64,000 nucleotides of DNA, taken from Amoebophrya sp. A120 (lineage: Eukaryota; Sar; Dinophyceae; Syndiniales; Amoebophryaceae). Under the pieces are notes generated by a model. The model did no database searches. It was given only the letters and a program-made list of their open reading frames with translations, and had not been told where the DNA came from. Shown piece by piece: positions 59,201-64,000 of this stretch. Where the stretch lies: NCBI GenBank assembly GCA_905178155.1, contig CAJINV010000007.1, positions 1,519,341-1,583,340 of the forward strand. The letters are read 5' to 3'. How positions within the stretch are numbered: position 1 is the first letter of the stretch; every line of letters starts with the position of its first letter. The position numbers and the translations under genes were made by a program.

Positions 59201-62200
59201 TAAGTAACTGTGTTCTTGCCTTTTCTGCATATAAACAGTTTTTCTCTCGCATATTCACCCACTCCATCATCACCTCGAGCAAATCGCTGAAGGTATGCAA
59301 TGCAAAAGCATCGTACTAGTATAAATTGCATTACAAATTACCCCAGCATTACAATTCAAATTTGTAATGCTGATTTACGTTGAGAAAGAGATTTGTAATG
59401 CATAAATGCAATTACTACGAATACGATACTTTTGCACAGGATAGAAGGAGGAATTTGACAACTATGTGTCCTATCCACTGCAAATATGCCTGGGTCTGGA
59501 AGGGTGCAACTTGTCATGCTGAATCTGAATCTTAGTTACAAAAGTCTGTGTTGCATGAGTGCCAAGAGTTGTCCACTTTCGAGCACGTTGGGAGGGAGTT
59601 TCTCATGCAGGATAGGTATGACAGAGACCTCACAGAGTCTGTCATGCTAGCTCCCGCATTCCAGACCTCGGGGGTCATAGAAAACCTGCATAACATTCCA
59701 TTGACTGCTCGTCATGCGATGCACATACAGAGTTTTTCATTTCAAAAAATCAAGAAACAGTGTCACAACTTGCACTTTTCCACCAGATGACGACCCAGGT
59801 TTGGAATGCATATGTCTCAACTGTTCCGTCTGGGCGCCGTGGAATTGGATGTCTTCGTCGGGATTTGGGTTGCGGCGTCCATCCTGCTTTTTTTCCCTTT
59901 TGTCGTGAAATCCCGCGCTAACTGGCTCATGCTGGAAGTCGGCCAGAGCTACAGCAAGGGAGAGCGGGTGGGATCCGCTTTCGGGATTTTGGCGGTTTTG
60001 TGTCTGGTGTACAATTTACTGTGGCTGGTTTGCAACGGTGAGATCTTAGGGCCGGCGCAGGAAACATTAAACGGGGAGTCCTCAGACGGAGGCGGAGCGA
60101 GAACAGGAGCTTTTAAAAATGCGAGGGGGACGCGTTCAGGAGTCTCTCTTTCGGGGCTGCACTATAATCAGCAGCACCATGATATTCTTCGCGACGGGGA
60201 GGGGCTCGAGTACTTCTATCAGCGGGAAATGATAACGACAACCAGCAAGAACGCTGCGGCGAAAATGAAGATGCACGACCAAAATTACTACAGCCACGGA
60301 ACTACAAGCCGCAGCGGGTTGAAAAAAGATTTCTGGGCGATGGATAGTACTACTACTGCTGGTGCCCCCTCGCAGCTGATGTCCGCCGCCACAGCTGCTC
60401 CGTTATTTGTCTTGCAGCTACAGGAAAATGATCAAAATAAGACTCAAGGGCTTCGGCGTTCCGACGATTATAATTCCGATAATGGTCCTCGTCCTGGAGC
60501 CAGCTCCAGCACGAGAACATCTGACACCTCAACCACAGTGGCCTTCCGCACTTACTCGAGAAGCATCTTCGAGCAAATCCACACCGTGGTGGAGCTATGC
60601 ATTGCCAAAGTATCATACTCGTATGATAAGTTGCAGCGATGCATGACAAATCTAAGTCCTTAACTTTTCCAGCATGACAAATTGCATATTTTCTTCTTGC
60701 AAAAAAAATTTATTGTGATGCAACTTATACTAGTACGATACTCCTGCAATGCATAGAAGCAAATGGTCCAGGCTTTCGACAAGACTTACAAGACCGTCAA
60801 GCACCAGGCGCTCCGGTTCCGCGGGTACTGTTTGGGCATTTCCCTGCTCTTCTTCAGTTTCTTCGTGAACCATATGCATTGCAAAAGTATCGCACTCGTA
60901 TAAATGCATTGCAAATGTCCTCAGCATGAGAAATAAAATCTGCACTGCGGATTTACCTTGAGAAAAAACTTTGTAATGCATGATTGCAATTACTACGAGC
61001 ACGATACTTCTGCACAGGATAAACCACTTGGAGCTACCGTTCGTGCTCCGGCACCACCCCGTCGGGGACCAAGTGTTGAAATACGCGCAGCGACTGTCCT
61101 TCGTCTGGAACTTGGCCATCGGGATCGGCTTGGCCCAGGTGAAAAAGAACCCGAACCTGTTACTCCCGACCAGCTGGGTCTTTTGCCGGCTGTACCTGAT
61201 TGTCGCGCTTTTTTTCGCTTTGGGGACCAATTTACGGCGGCTGCAGATTTACCTCTTCATGTCCATCGCGAACCTGTCCAAGTGGTTTCTAGTCCATATG
61301 ACGCGATCCGCTGTTACAATGTCAAATACAAACGTTACTACAATAGAGTCAGTCTGGAACAATAATCTGTCTTGTGTGATCAGCATGACAGAGTGTAGCT
61401 CTACCGCTTGTATTTGCAATAAAAGTTTCTCCAGATTGATTATCATGCGGTTTGGGACTCCAGAAGAACTTGTCTGTCATGCGTACTATTCCTGTCAGAG
61501 TAGGCCAGATCTTCGTGCACTTTTTGCGTCACAGATTTTCATAGCTATTGCAACGTTTGAGAATTACAATTATGTGATTGTATTTGTAACAGGTGAGCAG
61601 GTTATAGTCCAGTACGAGAAGCGGACGGGCACGAGGGTGGTGGACGTCAGAATACCGAACTTTGAAGAACTATGGGGGTGTCAGGATCGAAATCCGCAAA
61701 ACTGAAATAATCTGTAATCGTAATGCAAAAGAGCGATACCAGCTGGAGCCCAGTTCGTTAGTGGCACATGACAAATTTTGGCAGCACGGAAATCCAATTT
61801 GTCATGCTGTTTGAGCAGAGAAGACTAGACTGCTTTTCTCATGCTATTTTAGCAGCTCTATCTCACACCCCAAAGAGGGTTATAATCGGCCTCAGATGCC
61901 TGCTCTGCAAGACAGGCACCTTGCGTCTAGCATTTCATGCATCACATCAAACTATAATTTCAACTTTGACGATTTCAATCCTGACACTCCCATAAGAACA
62001 GTTTTTTGACGAGGAAGATGTAGCCGCGAGTGACCTTCTTTTCGAGGAAGAAGTTGTAGAAACTGGTTTTACGAGAAATCCGCTTTACCCGACGAGCAAG
62101 GAAGCAGTTTCGCAGAGTCTGCAACAACCACTGCTCTCGCTATCAAAGCCGTACGACGCGGGAAGGATTTTTGAAGATGTCGCGAGCAAAAGATCGATGG

Positions 62201-64000
62201 TGCAAGGTGAACAGGAGCCACGACCAGAAGGTGTACCACATGAAATATTAAGACCACGAGGAGCTGGACGATCAATAGCCGCTCCTTCTTCAGTAGCACC
62301 AGCAGCTGCTCAGGGGGAGCTGCCGGGCATCATGAGTAGTACAACTAACACATCTTCAGACCAACTTGTGCTTGTTCCTACTTTCGCAGGAGAGCACCGA
62401 CCTGGTCTGAGTAGAGACCCGCGAGTACGAGGGTCTGGCGAAGTAGTCGATCGCGACACGACGACCAGGGACAGGATTTTTATAGACCCGAGCAGGAACA
62501 CGAACAACTACAACAAGAACAAATGGGCCACCAGCACCTCCTCCTGCTCCTCCGAGGGAGCTCCTGCAGAAGCAGAGCCCCCGCTTGTTCCGAATGAAGA
62601 TCGGAACATCAGGAACAGCTTTGGAGATCGTGACCACGACACGACCCTGCGGTCTACTTCCTCCTCACTCGTGTTGCAGCGCGGGCCGTCGTTATCGTCG
62701 TCTCGATTGACTGACCCGGTGGTCGTCGGAGAAAATGACATGATGAGCAGTGCTGTCACTGTAGTGGTCGAGAACAATAGCGAAGATGGCCTGTTTACAG
62801 CACCAGAACCCACCTCCGCAACGGGTGGACCGCCGCGCAGGAGCACGACAGTAAAAAACCTCACACATGATCGTGATTCAAAGCAAAATCTAAATCGGGA
62901 AATCAACAAAATCCCTTCACACGAGTCGTCCAGTAGCAGCGGCTTTCACACGGCAGAAGAGTTCTTCTCCGAAGATCAGATATTCGTAAACGGCACGGCG
63001 GGAAGAGTTGTTGTCGTTGGGGCCTCGTTATGAATTGCAAAAGTACTATCGCACACGTACTAATCGCAGTCATGCAACAAGACAAGTTTCTTTTCCAAGC
63101 TAGATCAGCATGAGAAATTGCATTTGTCATGTTGAGCTAATTTGTATTGCAATACTACGAGCACGATACTTTTGCATTGCATGCTTGTCCTCCTCCTCGG
63201 GATCATCCTCCAGCGCGCCAGACTACAGTTTCCTACCGTCCCTGCGCAGCGAGGGAAGTGCTGTAGCAGGGGCGGTGACGACTTCGGCTACGATGAGCGC
63301 TCAACGAGTTGTACTACAACAACCCGAGGGGGAAACGACCAGCGGGGGTGACATATTAGAAGTAGCGGCGGAGAACGTCGTAGAGCTGCATCCAGACGAC
63401 GGCGAGAATGATGTTGATATTCGAGAGCAAGAAACGCAGAATCGTCAAGAACAAGACATTCTTGGCGATGAAACGATCGGAAAAAATCACACAGTGAAAC
63501 AACAATTAATGCTACCTCGAGATCATGGACAGGAAGGTAATCATCGTGAGAAGAGGACCATTGCACCGTTGGGTCTTGTTTCAGGACCTGCTACCGCATC
63601 ACCATCTTTGCTAGGTGACGATGTTGACGACCAGGAGGAGTTATTTTCCGCCAGGCAAGAAATAAACTATAACCAGCACACAACCGCAGAACCTTCTCTC
63701 GTCGACGACGTCCCACCCAACAGAACCGCACTGCCTTTACTTTCGCACCGATCGCCGAGAGAAGCCGCGGGAGCCATCAGGAAGATCGCAGACACTCACG
63801 ACGAAGTAGAGCAGCACGAAGATCATGTGGGCGGGGAGCAGTTGTACCGGCGCCGGAACCTGCATAAAAATCCCTCGTCGTCTCGAGGCAGGACGAGCGA
63901 CAACAACCTCCTGACAGCACGACCAGACCGCATCATCCTAACCGTGGACCAACTCGAGCAGCTCGTGCTGTTTCCCCGCTCCCTATTAGAGTGCACAACT
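56258..64000 (+). CDS. Polytopic membrane protein, 3' end outside window (about 1690 residues visible)
   Basis: Proposed exons: 56258-56306, 56349-57280, 57603-57717, 57985-58026, 58294-58385, 58729-59115, 59239-59293, 59449-59471, 59818-60595, 60761-60872, 61027-61670, 62000-63028, 63189 onward. The frame stays open to the window edge. The first intron is a 42-nt GT-AG intron. About eight hydrophobic helices are visible, including FSVAAFLIALNFEQVGLGVL, EFSVVVALVVLLSI, FLLFVDCVAVACF, VFVGIWVAASILLFFPFVV, GILAVLCLVYNLLWLV, GYCLGISLLFFSFFV and LYLIVALFFALGTNL. Large hydrophilic, Ser/Gly-rich loops separate them, and the tail beyond 62000 is disordered. I do not recognise a transporter or receptor family. 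The donor near 59116 (or 59153) is uncertain. Confidence 0.65.
57281..57602 (+). mobile_element. Introner family D (degraded)
   Basis: TACGCATTGCAAAAATATTG then AGCGGGTCTGGAGG left; GGTCTGG-like arm mirrored as CCAGACCACCCCGACATGTT then TGCAAAAATGTATA right. TSD AACTC / AGCGC (two mismatches). Removal joins 'SVRSEL' to 'EGSAKFRTLE' in phase, which begins a membrane helix. Probably an old copy. Confidence 0.65.
57718..57984 (+). mobile_element. Introner family D
   Basis: TATGAAATGTAAAAATGTCT then GGGTCTGGAAG left, near-perfect mirror right ending TTTACATTTGATA. Perfect TSD ATGCT (57713-57717, 57980-57984). Interior nearly parallel to the copies at 52548 and 59472 (stretches such as AACTTGTCATGCT and CTGTCATGCTAG). 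Confidence 0.9.
58027..58293 (+). mobile_element. Introner family D
   Basis: TATCAAATGTAAAACTGTCT then GGGTCTGGAAG left; CCAGACCCAGACATTTTTGC then ATTTGATA right. Perfect TSD GACCT (58022-58026, 58289-58293). Only a 42-nt exon separates it from the previous element, and the two removed segments have the same length (267 nt). Confidence 0.9.
59294..59448 (+). mobile_element. Introner family C
   Basis: TATGCAATGCAAAAGCATCG left; CGATACTTTTGCACAGGATA right. Perfect TSD GAAGG (59289-59293, 59444-59448). Interior carries TTTGTAATGC twice and complementary GCATTACAA. Joins 'SLK' to 'EEFDNYVS' in phase. Confidence 0.88.
59472..59817 (+). mobile_element. Introner family D
   Basis: TATCCACTGCAAATATGCCT then GGGTCTGGAAG left; ACGACCCAGGTTTGGAATGC then ATA right. 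TSD TGTCC / TGTCT (one mismatch). The exon between this and the preceding element is 23 nt. Joins 'NYVS' to 'QLFRLGAVE' in phase. Confidence 0.82.
60596..60760 (+). mobile_element. Introner family C
   Basis: TATGCATTGCCAAAGTATCA left; CGATACTCCTGCAATGCATA right. TSD GGAGC / GAAGC (one mismatch). Joins 'IHTVVE' to 'QMVQAFDK' in phase. Confidence 0.85.
60873..61026 (+). mobile_element. Introner family C
   Basis: TATGCATTGCAAAAGTATCG left; CGATACTTCTGCACAGGATA right. Perfect TSD AACCA (60868-60872, 61022-61026). Joins 'FFVNH' to 'LELPFVL' in phase. Lies 112 nt after the previous copy. Confidence 0.9.
61312..61592 (+). mobile_element. Candidate in-frame introner read through as coding
   Basis: Ends TGTTACAA...ATACAA and TTGTATTTGTAACA are inverted repeats, and the interior holds GCATGACAGAG and CTGTCATGCG motifs like the other introners. 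The reading frame crosses it without a stop, so it may be an intron that happens to be open or a sequence now kept as exon. No clear TSD (TCCGC against GGTGA). The CTGTTACA terminus recalls family A. Confidence 0.45.
61671..61999 (+). mobile_element. Introner family E
   Basis: TATGGGGGTGTCAGGATCGA left; GATTTCAATCCTGACACTCC then CATA right. Perfect TSD AGAAC (61666-61670, 61995-61999). Interior collinear with the copy at 45798 (CGATACCAGYTGGAGCC and ATTTGTCATGCTGTTTG-like blocks). Joins 'IPNFEE' to 'QFFDEEDV' in phase. Confidence 0.9.
63029..63188 (+). mobile_element. Introner family C
   Basis: TATGAATTGCAAAAGTACTA left; CACGATACTTTTGCATTGCA then TG right. TSD CTCGT / CTTGT (one mismatch). 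Joins 'VVVGAS' to 'SSSGSSSSAPD' in phase. Confidence 0.8.

Noticed and set aside
48991-63060. Recurrent peptide endings such as YELQKY, YESQKY and YALQKY taken as a conserved C-terminal motif
   Set aside because: They are the left TIR of family C or D read through into the intron (TATGAATTGCAAAAGTA).
41457-63188. Spaced repeats as a CRISPR-like array
   Set aside because: The repeats are inverted, belong to several families, and sit within eukaryotic coding frames; there is no regular repeat-spacer unit.

Overview
The window is nuclear DNA from a protist, most likely a dinoflagellate-grade alveolate close to the parasitic syndinian Amoebophrya. That placement is an inference from four things: every convincing gene lies on the + strand; the proteins are long, Ser/Thr/Gln-rich and of low complexity; ordinary GT-AG introns occur beside a second class of introns; and that second class consists of repeated elements with terminal inverted repeats (TIRs) flanked by short target-site duplications (TSDs), the hallmark of the introner elements described in Amoebophrya. 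There are no rRNA or tRNA genes, CRISPR arrays or bacterial operons.

Layout (+ strand): 3' end of a gene for a single-span membrane protein (to 2071); a 1342-residue hydrophilic protein (3105-7133); two tandem paralogues sharing an unrecognised 'FLRxEDT' domain (9277-11212, 11676-14281); an anomalous gene-poor block (14.3-17.1 kb) with a T-rich tract; a very large Ser-rich and coiled-coil protein of about 4190 residues (17109-31011, possibly two genes); a low-complexity protein (32169-33688) followed by two genes sharing a second unrecognised domain (33868-35091, 36210-36665); a 633-residue protein (36771-38998); two adjacent SAM-domain proteins (40126-47183, 48132-55455); and a polytopic membrane protein that leaves the window (56258 to the right edge).

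The main system here is a set of 30 introner-like introns that I place in eight TIR families (A-H). In each case, removing the element plus one TSD copy joins two reading frames exactly in phase. The TSD is 3 bp in family A, 5 bp in B-F and H, and about 10 bp in G. Eighteen TSDs are perfect, nine have one mismatch and three have two. Nearly all elements begin TATG or TATC and end in the complement, most carry interior copies of a TTTGTNATGC-like motif, and their ends are not GT-AG. They crowd into 48-63 kb, where neighbouring insertions leave exons of 23, 42, 49 and 74 nt, and are absent from the 1342-residue gene. About ten other introns look like ordinary GT-AG introns, one of which sits at the same place in the SAM domain of both SAM genes.

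All exon joins were worked out by hand from reading frame, TSD and TIR. None has been confirmed with transcripts, and no homology search was run.
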